DNA from: an uncultured Campylobacter sp.
Lineage (GTDB): Bacteria > Campylobacterota > Campylobacteria > Campylobacterales > Campylobacteraceae
NCBI GenBank assembly: GCA_900539255.1
Contig: UQBJ01000043.1
Location: 1-12,193, forward strand
Direction: 5' to 3'
DNA length: 12,193 nucleotides
The translations under genes and the position numbers were made by a program. The notes beneath the pieces were generated by a model. The model searched no databases and was not told the DNA's origin. It was given only the letters and a program-made list of their open reading frames with translations. Positions 7,267-12,193 of the stretch are shown piece by piece (within the stretch, counting starts at the first letter, position 1; every line of letters begins with the position of its first letter).

Positions 7267-7494
7267 TCAAGCCTCCTTAATTTCTCGTATTTTATCGTTG
7301 ATTTTTAGTGTTAAGGGTATCAAAGCAAAAAGTGCAAGGATTGCGACACCTATCCCACAACAAATCAGCATATTTTCAAGCGTTTTAAAACTCAACAGCA
7401 AAGTGCTGATTACGCCAAAAACAACACTGACGGCTATGCCACGATAAAATCTTAACTCGTCAAGTTCTTTTTCTAAACCTTTTTCCATACTCAT
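7267..7494 (-). CDS. Small two-span membrane protein (75 residues)
   Basis: Begins MSMEKGLEKELDELRFYRG, then two hydrophobic helices (about residues 19-36 and 40-61 in this numbering) and a charged C-terminus KINDKIREIKEA. The longer frame starts three codons earlier (ATG at 7503), but that ATG is part of the TATAAT box; the predicted transcription start falls on the ATG at 7494, so I choose it and predict a leaderless mRNA. The N-terminal charged helix (E-K-E-L-D-E-L-R-F-Y-R-G) looks like a conserved Campylobacter small membrane family of unknown function, possibly the Cj0851c equivalent. It is followed one base later by the 35-residue membrane peptide. Confidence 0.75.
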   Translation of the reverse strand: MSMEKGLEKELDELRFYRGIAVSVVFGVISTLLLSFKTLENMLICCGIGVAILALFALIPLTLKINDKIREIKEA

Positions 7495-7501
7495 TAACGG
7501 C

Positions 7502-7530
7502 ATTATAATTCAAAAAAGTTGCAAAGTCAA
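7502..7530 (-). promoter_or_regulatory. Consensus sigma-70 promoter of the small membrane pair
   Basis: Minus strand: TTGACT (7530-7525), 17-bp spacer, TATAAT (7507-7502). This is almost the full consensus, unusual in Campylobacter where the -35 is normally weak. Start predicted at 7495-7494, on the ATG. Confidence 0.75.
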
Positions 7531-7581
7531 ATTTAATTTTGTGTTTTTAATAAATTTAAACAAGCCAAAAACACCTTAAAT

Positions 7582-8070
7582 TCACGCTTTTTGCTGTGCT
7601 GTTTTGTATTTTAAAACGCTTAAAATACCAAAGATAAACACGCCTAAAATCACAGCTGAAATTCCGCCCAAAAACGCCGCAACGCTCAGCAAATTTTGCC
7701 CTTTTAGTGCTAAAAAGCCAAGTGCTAAAAGCGCGTAAGCACCGAGTTTTGCAAGGCTAAAAAAGGCGATGAATTTATGCGAAAATTTAAGTTTTTCATC
7801 GGCAGGATAAAAGCGCAAGATTTTCACGCCTTTGCAAGGCTTTTTAGCAAGGATAAAGGGCGGTTTTTGGGGGATTTGCACTTCGTTAGCTTGGGCGAAA
7901 ATGCGTTTTTTATAGGACAAAAAGGACACAGCGATGATACAAAGCGTGGCAAAAAAGGCAAATTCAAAACTCATCGCCATCGCCACGCCTCCGCCACTTG
8001 CAACGCAAACAACGAGTGCTAGGGCATTTATCAAAGCTAATGTAGTGAAAAACGCCTTTTTACCTTGCAT
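7582..8070 (-). CDS. Integral membrane protein of unknown function
   Basis: A 162-residue protein with four predicted membrane helices in two pairs (about 6-28, 32-52, 101-122, 128-150) and a basic cytoplasmic loop between them that contains Pro-rich PQKPPF and KKPCKGVKILRFYPADEK. The start ATG at 8070 follows GATGAAAGGCG, a good ribosome site. No catalytic motif is seen. By position it may match the C. jejuni integral membrane protein Cj0852c (from memory). In C. jejuni hemL lies next to it; here a YtxH-like gene does. No promoter is obvious in the 87 bp upstream, so it may be transcribed from the YtxH-like gene through a hairpin. Confidence 0.75.
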   Translation of the reverse strand: MQGKKAFFTTLALINALALVVCVASGGGVAMAMSFEFAFFATLCIIAVSFLSYKKRIFAQANEVQIPQKPPFILAKKPCKGVKILRFYPADEKLKFSHKFIAFFSLAKLGAYALLALGFLALKGQNLLSVAAFLGGISAVILGVFIFGILSVLKYKTAQQKA

Positions 8071-8107
8071 AAACGCCTTTCATCAAGTAAAGGCTAGCGA
8101 AAGCACA

Positions 8108-8138
8108 CACAAAACACCATAAAAAAGCGTGTTTTGTG
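8108..8138. terminator. Intergenic hairpin, 10-bp perfect stem
   Basis: CACAAAACAC (8108-8117) pairs with GTGTTTTGTG (8129-8138) around an 11-base loop that is U-rich on the minus strand. There is no strong U-run after the stem on either strand, so it may be a weak terminator, a processing site or an attenuating hairpin between the YtxH-like gene and the next membrane protein gene. Confidence 0.4.
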
Positions 8139-8157
8139 GGCGCGGTTTGCTCGCAAC

Positions 8158-8709
8158 CTACTGCTGAGCGGTGTCTGTGCTAGGGGCTACTGCCGCTGTG
8201 TCCGCTACTTTCGGCGTGCGTGGCTTGCGCGGTTTTCGTGGAGTGGCGACTTTTGTCGCTGTATCCGCCTTTTTAGCGCGAGGTTTCCTAGTTTTGGTAG
8301 CCTTTGTGGTTTCGCCCGCTACTTTTTTGGCGCGGGTTTTTCTGCCTGTGCTAGTGCCTGTGGCTGTTTCGCCCGTGCTTGCCTTAGCTTTTCTGCCGAC
8401 TTTTTTCGCGCCTTTTTCGGCGGTGGCTTTGCTCGCCTTTGTCTTTGCAACCTTGTCGGTTTTTGTCGCTGTTGTGGTGGCTTTTGCCTTGACACCGGGC
8501 TTTCGTCCCCTGCGTTTTGGGGCTTCGCTCGCAAGAAACGACTCTACCTTGTCTTTGGCTTCGTCAAGCACGCGTTTTGACGCACGCTTTGTTTCATTGA
8601 CCTTGCCCTTAAATTCAGGCGAACCAAACGCCTTTTTGACTTCGTCCCTTTTGGTGTAAAGGACGCCCAAAGCCGCACCAGCGACTATTCCTAAGATAAA
8701 AAATTCCAT
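8158..8709 (-). CDS. YtxH-like membrane-anchored protein with histone-H1-like tail
   Basis: A 183-residue protein. Residues 1-18 (MEFFILGIVAGAALGVLYT) form a glycine-spaced membrane helix followed by KRDEVKKAF, the YtxH-type start; residues 33-60 are amphipathic helical (KGKVNETKRASKRVLDEAK). From 64 on the chain is almost only Lys, Ala, Thr, Arg, Pro, Gly and Val, with RRGRKPG, TRKPRAKK and RKPRKPR blocks like histone H1 tails or AT-hooks. I choose ATG 8709 (AGGG 6 nt upstream); a longer TTG frame to 8820 overlaps the promoter and is rejected. It sits at the inner membrane and probably binds polyanions, DNA or cell-wall material; that is inference. Confidence 0.8.
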   Translation of the reverse strand: MEFFILGIVAGAALGVLYTKRDEVKKAFGSPEFKGKVNETKRASKRVLDEAKDKVESFLASEAPKRRGRKPGVKAKATTTATKTDKVAKTKASKATAEKGAKKVGRKAKASTGETATGTSTGRKTRAKKVAGETTKATKTRKPRAKKADTATKVATPRKPRKPRTPKVADTAAVAPSTDTAQQ

Positions 8710-8790
8710 CTTAACCCTTTCGTATTTGGTTTGAGTTTGCTTGGTTTGAAATTTAGACACTTTTGTGCCGTTTTGTATTTCAAAAATGTA

Positions 8791-8820
8791 ATTATATAAA
8801 TTTTCTCTTAACAAAGTCAA
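8791..8820 (-). promoter_or_regulatory. Consensus sigma-70 promoter of the YtxH-like gene
   Basis: Minus strand TTGACT (8820-8815), 18-bp spacer, TATAAT (8796-8791). Start near 8784, leader about 75 nt. It shares the 13-mer AAATTTGACTTTG with the promoter at 7502-7530. Confidence 0.7.
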
Positions 8821-8949
8821 ATTTTCGCTGAATTTTTTTATAAAATCGCGTTAAAAATTTGATTTTCATTTCAAACAACTTTCTTTCTAATGCTTGAATT
8901 TTCGTTGTTTGCAAGTGGATACTTTCACGCACGATTTAAATTTTAAAAC

Positions 8950-8973
8950 GCAAATTTAACAAAGCAAATTTGC
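8950..8973 (-). terminator. Possible terminator after the EexN-like lipoprotein gene
   Basis: GCAAATTT (8950-8957) and AAATTTGC (8966-8973) can form an 8-bp stem with an 8-base loop directly after the lipoprotein stop; on the minus strand it is followed by GTTTTAAAATTT. The stem is AU-rich, so the terminator would be weak. The alternative fold AAGCAAATTTGCTT (8962-8975) is fully palindromic. Confidence 0.4.
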
Positions 8974-8976
8974 TTG

Positions 8977-9291
8977 TCAATTCGCATCTTCGGCGTTTTG
9001 GCATTCTTTAAATTCCTTTTCTCCACCGAGTGCTTCGATGTAATCAGACTCTATCGACCTTTGCACCTGCTCTTCGTTTATCTCGCCTTTGAGTAACTTT
9101 TCGCCAAGCTCTAATGTTTTTTGCGCAAGCTGTTCATCAATGGGTCTGAGCTTTGCTTCGCATTCTGCGAGTTTTGCTAAGCGTTTGTCGGGATTTTTTT
9201 GATAATACTCAATGCTTTTTGGCTCTGATGAGCAAGCTGCGAGCATTAAGCCTACCACGCACCATAAATTCGCCTTAAACAATGCTTTCAT
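8977..9291 (-). CDS. EexN-like small lipoprotein
   Basis: A 104-residue protein with a type II signal peptide: basic start, hydrophobic core and lipobox LAAC with the modified Cys at residue 20. The mature part begins SSEPKSIEYYQKNPDKRLAK and continues LAEC, close to the pattern of EexN/TrbK-type entry-exclusion lipoproteins (aromatic pair, N-P-x-x-R, L-x-x-C, and a second Cys in ECQNA at 97). The stretch between the two cysteines (44 and 97) is longer than in the EexN proteins I remember and is helical and charged. ATG 9291 has AAGGA 6 nt upstream. It stands alone among housekeeping genes, so a role in plasmid exclusion is not proven; a simple envelope lipoprotein is the alternative. Confidence 0.8.
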   Translation of the reverse strand: MKALFKANLWCVVGLMLAACSSEPKSIEYYQKNPDKRLAKLAECEAKLRPIDEQLAQKTLELGEKLLKGEINEEQVQRSIESDYIEALGGEKEFKECQNAEDAN

Positions 9292-9354
9292 CGTTTATCC
9301 TTAAAATAAATTTCTTAAATTCAAGCCGCATTTTGCGCTTTGATTTAAGATAAA

Positions 9355-9363
9355 ATCATAACA
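9355..9363 (-). promoter_or_regulatory. Extended -10 promoter of the lipoprotein gene
   Basis: Minus strand TGTTATGAT (TATGAT at 9360-9355), with a start near 9348 and a leader of about 57 nt. Confidence 0.45.
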
Positions 9364-9386
9364 AATCAGCGCAAACAAACGCAAAT

Positions 9387-10193
9387 TCACACAAATTCAG
9401 CGATTTTTTGGGCGAATTTAACCTTATCATCAGCCTTAATGCTGAATTTCACTAAGCCTTTTTGTGCGATGATGACGATGGTTGAGCCAAGCTCGAAATT
9501 CCCAAGCTCTTCGCCCTTTTTAAAGCTTAAATTTTCGTAGCTATGCGTGAAATTTTGGGCGTTTAAAGCGTTTGTTTGTATGCGTTCATCAAAAACAAAG
9601 CACATTTTGCCGACATTTTGCGCTCCCACAAAGACAAGCCAAAACAAAAACCCCCTACTTTCGCACTTTAAAGCCACTCGTTCGTTGCGCGTGTAAAGAT
9701 TTGCCACTTTTTGCAAGCATTTTGCACTCACGCTAAAAAGCTCGCCACGCGTGTAAGTCGCGCTCAACACTCTCATATCGCAAGGCGCGTGGTAGCGGTG
9801 ATAGTCCCTTGGCGAAAGGTATAAATTCGCGTATTCGCAGCCCTTTGCCAGCTCGTTTTTTTCGCAAGCACCGCTTAAAAGCTCGTTTATGCTGTATGTG
9901 TAGCCCTTTATAGAAAAGGCAAGCTGCTCGCTGCCTGCTTTAAATGCCTTACCACACTCAAAAACTCGCGCATCGCAGGGGCTTACAAAGCCATCATCAA
10001 GCGCCCTAGCCTTTTCAAGCGCCCTTGTAAAGAGTGCGTTTAGGCTTTCATACTCGCTAGTGTCCTTAAATTCGCTCATATCAATGTCAAAATGCTTCAC
10101 ATAAGCCGAATTTACCTTGCTTTGTAGCCATTTTGGTAGTTTTAGTCCAGCTAAAAGCCCAAAAATCCTTGAAATTTCGTTACTGAAAATCAT
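9387..10193 (-). CDS. psd: Phosphatidylserine decarboxylase proenzyme
   Basis: Converts phosphatidylserine to phosphatidylethanolamine at the inner membrane using a pyruvoyl group. The 268-residue proenzyme has the self-cleavage motif LGST at 235-238 (cleavage between G236 and S237, leaving a 32-residue alpha chain) and the residues of the autocleavage triad: D74 in SPCDAR, H135 in YHRYHAP (H132 also present) and S237. The N-terminus (about 1-30) is hydrophobic/basic and can associate with the membrane. The ATG immediately follows the TAG of the metallophosphoesterase gene without a spacer, with GGGAG upstream, so the two are translationally coupled. The protein is of typical length for epsilonproteobacterial Psd, with every key residue intact. 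Confidence 0.96.
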   Translation of the reverse strand: MIFSNEISRIFGLLAGLKLPKWLQSKVNSAYVKHFDIDMSEFKDTSEYESLNALFTRALEKARALDDGFVSPCDARVFECGKAFKAGSEQLAFSIKGYTYSINELLSGACEKNELAKGCEYANLYLSPRDYHRYHAPCDMRVLSATYTRGELFSVSAKCLQKVANLYTRNERVALKCESRGFLFWLVFVGAQNVGKMCFVFDERIQTNALNAQNFTHSYENLSFKKGEELGNFELGSTIVIIAQKGLVKFSIKADDKVKFAQKIAEFV

Positions 10194-11333
10194 CTACTCT
10201 CCCTTTAAATCCATACAAACAATCTCACTTGGGGCTAAAAAGCGCATCGCAGGTCCCCAAAAGCCCGCACCACTGCTGACATAGAGTTTGTTTTTGCTTG
10301 CAAGCTCGTAAAGCCCATACAAAAAGCCTTGTTGCAAAATCACAAGAGCGCCGAAAGGAAACACCTGCCCAGCGTGCGTGTGTCCGCTCAGCACCAAGTC
10401 AAAGTCGCTTGTGTCGTATAAATTCACGCTTTTTGGCTGATGGGCAAGCAAAATGCTAGGTGCGTTTTTGTTTAACCTTGCTTTTGCGGCGTTTATGTCG
10501 GGCTTTGCGCCAAGCCTGTCAAAACGCAAGCCCGCTAAATCAGCAAGCCCAGCTATATTTAAAAAGCCTAAATTTATGCTTTCGTTGATGAGAATTTTAA
10601 GCTTTGTCTGCCTTAAAAGCCCCAAAACTCCGTCAAGTCCGCGGTAATACTCGTGATTTCCTAGCGCGTAAAACACGCCGTATTTGCTTTTGATTTCGTC
10701 CAAAAGATGAATGTAAGTGATTTCAGCGGGATTTGTGTCGATTAAATCGCCTACGATGGCGACTATATCGGCATTGAGTGAGTTTATGCGCTCGATAAGT
10801 CCTTGCAGGAATTTTTCGTGCAAATTTTTACCTAAATGCACATCGCTAATCATCACAAGGCGGACATGTTGGCTTAAATTTTTAAGTTTAATGTCTAAAT
10901 TTTTAACCTTTGGGACATTCATAGCGTTGCCCCAGCCCTTTAAAACGGAGCTTATAGCAAAGATAAGTAAGGAAAGATTGAATATAAACTTTATACTCGC
11001 ACGCCTACTTTCATCAAAGGGCGTTTTGTCAGTCATTTTCTCGTAAATTTTCACGCCAAAGCGCAGTATATCCGCAAAAAGCGTGATAAAAAAGAAAAAA
11101 TAAGTCGGCGCGAAACAATGCGCCAAAAGGTTGTAAGTCGTGCTGTCAAAGCGGTTTTCCGCACGAAACAGCAAAAACGCCGTTTGAGACACAAAAAGCC
11201 CAGCAAAAAGAGCGATGAGCCAAATTTTATGCGCCCTTAAAAAGGCTATTTGCATAAACAAACGCTTGTAAATGTAGGCATTTGCCAGCGTGAAAATCGC
11301 CAAAATAATCAAAGAAGAAATAAAAAACAACAT
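10194..11333 (-). CDS. Membrane-anchored calcineurin-like metallophosphoesterase
   Basis: A 379-residue protein with four N-terminal membrane helices (about 3-22, 38-57, 74-93, 115-131) and a cytoplasmic-type metallophosphoesterase domain: D164-x-H166, GDLID (195-199, D196), GNHE (225-228), H298 in LLAHQP and GHTH (317-320), so all metal ligands are present. This resembles the YaeI/YkuE group that acts on lipid-linked phosphates; the real substrate is unknown. A longer TTG frame begins at 11399 but has no ribosome site, and a TATAAT box lies inside it; transcription is predicted to start on the ATG at 11333, so I choose that start and predict a leaderless mRNA. It forms a two-gene operon with psd (stop and start touch). 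Confidence 0.92.
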   Translation of the reverse strand: MLFFISSLIILAIFTLANAYIYKRLFMQIAFLRAHKIWLIALFAGLFVSQTAFLLFRAENRFDSTTYNLLAHCFAPTYFFFFITLFADILRFGVKIYEKMTDKTPFDESRRASIKFIFNLSLLIFAISSVLKGWGNAMNVPKVKNLDIKLKNLSQHVRLVMISDVHLGKNLHEKFLQGLIERINSLNADIVAIVGDLIDTNPAEITYIHLLDEIKSKYGVFYALGNHEYYRGLDGVLGLLRQTKLKILINESINLGFLNIAGLADLAGLRFDRLGAKPDINAAKARLNKNAPSILLAHQPKSVNLYDTSDFDLVLSGHTHAGQVFPFGALVILQQGFLYGLYELASKNKLYVSSGAGFWGPAMRFLAPSEIVCMDLKGE

Positions 11334-11339
11334 AGGGGT

Positions 11340-11348
11340 ATTATAGCA
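11340..11348 (-). promoter_or_regulatory. Extended -10 promoter of the metallophosphoesterase-psd operon
   Basis: Minus strand TGCTATAAT with TATAAT at 11345-11340; no -35 is evident. Seven bases after the box is the A of the ATG at 11333. Confidence 0.7.
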
Positions 11349-11418
11349 AGTTGCGTTAAATTTTTCGTAAAGGGTCTTAAAATTTGCACAAATTTGCAAG
11401 ATACATTAAAAAAAACTT

Positions 11419-11427
11419 TGCTAGAAT
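11419..11427 (+). promoter_or_regulatory. Plus-strand extended -10 promoter
   Basis: TGCTAGAAT with TAGAAT at 11422-11427, divergent from the metallophosphoesterase promoter. Start near 11434, giving a 23-nt leader to the ATG at 11457. Confidence 0.6.
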
Positions 11428-11456
11428 TTACACAAATTTTCACGCAAAGGCTTAAA

Positions 11457-11522
11457 ATGGCGATAAATTCACAAAATGACTTTCAAAGTGTTGTTGATAG
11501 GCTTGTGGCTAATGAATTTTAG
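11457..11522 (+). CDS. Possible 21-codon ORF or gene remnant
   Basis: ATG at 11457, with AAAGG 6-7 nt upstream and a good promoter, encodes MAINSQNDFQSVVDRLVANE plus F, ending TAG at 11522. The peptide is amphipathic and shows no known motif. Promoter and ribosome site are intact, so it is likely translated. Either it is a genuine small protein or the start of a longer gene that has been broken by an early stop. I do not recognise the family. Confidence 0.45.
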   Translation: MAINSQNDFQSVVDRLVANEF

Positions 11523-11539
11523 TTATTTAAGGATTAAAA

Positions 11540-11617
11540 GTGAGTAAAAGCTACATTCAAACCAAAGAATTTAAGGCACACTTTGAATTTATGGATACTT
11601 CGCTACGCTCAGTATGA
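11540..11617 (+). pseudogene. ORF start truncated by repeat insertion
   Basis: GTG at 11540 has AAGGA 6 nt upstream (17 nt after the previous stop) and opens MSKSYIQTKEFKAHFEFMDT then SLRSV. Everything from about codon 14 is encoded by the repeat arm that starts near 11579, and the repeat provides the TGA at 11615-11617. The native part looks like the beginning of a second gene in the same unit; the rest of that gene is not seen downstream. The family is not recognised, and it could also be a chance GTG frame. Confidence 0.45.
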
Positions 11618-11845
11618 CAAGATTGAGTGTTTTTTATAGTTTAAAATGCTTGTCATTTTGAGTGTAGCGAAAAATCCACACTACTGCTGCTGTCATTTTG
11701 AGTGAGTGAAACGAGCGAAAAATCCAAAGAAATTTGAGACACATTTTAAGTTTGTGGATACTTCGCTAACGCTCAGTATGACAAGGTAGATTAGTATGAC
11801 AAAACCCTTGTCATTTTGAGCCTTTTGTAAAAAGGTGAAAAATCC
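11579..11845. repeat. Cluster of five MITE-like repeat arms
   Basis: Arms in two orientations: right-type at 11593-11621 and 11756-11786, left-type at 11649-11677, 11691-11725 and 11806-11845, plus a fragment AGTATGACAA at 11793-11802. The pair 11691-11786 rebuilds the 95-bp element seen at 35-129. The stretch 11579-11621 is identical to 86-128. The left-type arms differ mainly in the segment after TGTCATTTTGAG: GTGTAG-like, TGAGTGAAACGAGC or CCTTTTGTAAAAAGG, the last two being small palindromes themselves. The DNA between 11618 and 11869 contains no gene. Confidence 0.85.
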
Positions 11846-11869
11846 ACACCGCTAACCGCACTCACCCAC

Positions 11870-11954
11870 AAATTTTTTAAAATTTTCTAAATTTTCCTAA
11901 AATTTCCCAAATTTTCCCAAATTTCTCTCAAAATTTTCTAAATTTCAAAATTTT
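11870..11954. other. Phased A-tracts, predicted intrinsically curved DNA
   Basis: Nine AAATTT blocks begin at 11870, 11880, 11889, 11900, 11909, 11919, 11931, 11940 and 11948; spacing is 8-12 bp, on average about one helical turn. Such phased AnTn tracts bend DNA. The tract ends about 30 bp upstream of the promoter at 11986. Confidence 0.7.
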
Positions 11955-11985
11955 TTCAAAAAAATGACACAAAAGTGAAAATTTA

Positions 11986-11994
11986 TGCTACAAT
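11986..11994 (+). promoter_or_regulatory. Extended -10 promoter of the exported protein gene
   Basis: TGCTACAAT with TACAAT at 11989-11994; start near 12001. The leader of about 71 nt can form a CGTTTA/TAAACG hairpin (12003-12008 with 12018-12023) before the ribosome site AAGGA at 12061-12065. Confidence 0.6.
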
Positions 11995-12071
11995 TTAATT
12001 TTCGTTTAAAATTTTTCTAAACGGATTTACAATGTCAAAAGACTTGACAATTACGACAGAAAGGACACACG

Positions 12072-12193
12072 ATGAAAAGATTATTTTTTCTCATCACGCT
12101 CACATTTTTTAGCGTGGGCGCACTCACACAGGCGTTTGCCGCACCTGCTAGAAATACAGCGGCGGCGATGTGTGCGGGACTTATGACCGGATG
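12072..12193 (+). CDS. Exported small protein, possible TrbC/VirB2-type pilin (3' end outside window)
   Basis: The first 40 codons of a gene cut by the window edge. ATG 12072 has AAGGA 6 nt upstream. The product begins MKRLFFLITLTFFSVGALTQ and continues AFAAPARNTAAAMCAGLMTG: a clear signal peptide with cleavage near AFA-APA, then a short Ala-rich segment with Cys and M-T-G. This layout resembles the start of TrbC/VirB2 pilins of type IV secretion systems, where a signal peptide is followed by a Cys and a (L/M)-T-G turn before the first mature helix. Too little is visible to confirm this; another small secreted or membrane protein is possible. Confidence 0.6.
   Translation, partial: MKRLFFLITLTFFSVGALTQAFAAPARNTAAAMCAGLMTG

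Noticed and set aside
7541..7574. Hairpin GTGTTTTT...AAAAACAC as terminator of the 162-residue membrane protein gene
   Set aside because: The stem is AU-rich with an 18-base loop and no U-run follows it; too weak to call.
8710..8820. N-terminal extension of the YtxH-like protein from TTG 8820
   Set aside because: The TTG is the first triplet of the TTGACT -35 and the frame crosses the TATAAT box; ATG 8709 has its own ribosome site and begins directly with the membrane helix.
11579..11845. CRISPR-like array
   Set aside because: Repeat units alternate in orientation, vary in length and have no unique spacers of regular size; they are inverted-repeat elements.
12032..12112. 26-codon ORF (MSKDLTITTERTHDEK...) overlapping the start of the exported protein gene
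   Set aside because: It has only a weak GGA site and is mostly out-of-frame overlap with a well-supported signal peptide gene. A leader peptide role remains possible but unsupported.

Overview
The window looks like a chromosomal segment of a flagellated Campylobacterota (epsilonproteobacterial) species, most likely Campylobacter. Three things point there: AT-rich intergenic DNA with extended -10 promoters of the type TGN-TATAAT, a stand-alone FlhB C-terminal protein (FhlX) beside a FliK-like protein, and a gene set that, from memory, resembles the C. jejuni Cj0846-Cj0852c neighbourhood (metallophosphoesterase, psd, FhlX, FliK-like, MFS, small membrane proteins). Species cannot be fixed by reading alone.

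Layout, left to right. Positions 1-262 hold a MITE-like inverted repeat. From 263 to 11333 every gene is on the minus strand: mog (molybdenum cofactor), an FtsH paralogue whose zinc-protease motif is destroyed, then a tightly chained unit read right to left as two tiny upstream ORFs, an MFS transporter, a FliK-like protein, a low-complexity 68-codon ORF and FhlX. Upstream of that lie a 35-residue and a 75-residue membrane protein (tandem), a 162-residue membrane protein, a YtxH-like protein with a histone-H1-like tail, an EexN-like lipoprotein, phosphatidylserine decarboxylase and a membrane metallophosphoesterase.

Right of 11400 the strand switches. A good plus-strand promoter drives a 21-codon ORF and a second ORF that runs into a cluster of the same repeat arms seen at the left edge. 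Then comes a roughly 85-bp tract of nine helically phased AAATTT blocks (predicted curved DNA), a promoter, and the first 40 codons of an exported small protein that may be a TrbC/VirB2-type pilin. This end looks like the border of an accessory region lying beyond the window.

Working together: psd and the phosphoesterase are contiguous (envelope lipid and membrane-surface chemistry). FliK-like and FhlX belong to flagellar export and hook-length switching, translationally linked to a transporter. The most unusual points are the pseudo-protease FtsH, the overlapping upstream-ORF chain before the MFS gene, two genes whose promoters predict leaderless mRNAs, the unannotated 35-residue membrane peptide, and the repeat and curved-DNA structure at the right edge.
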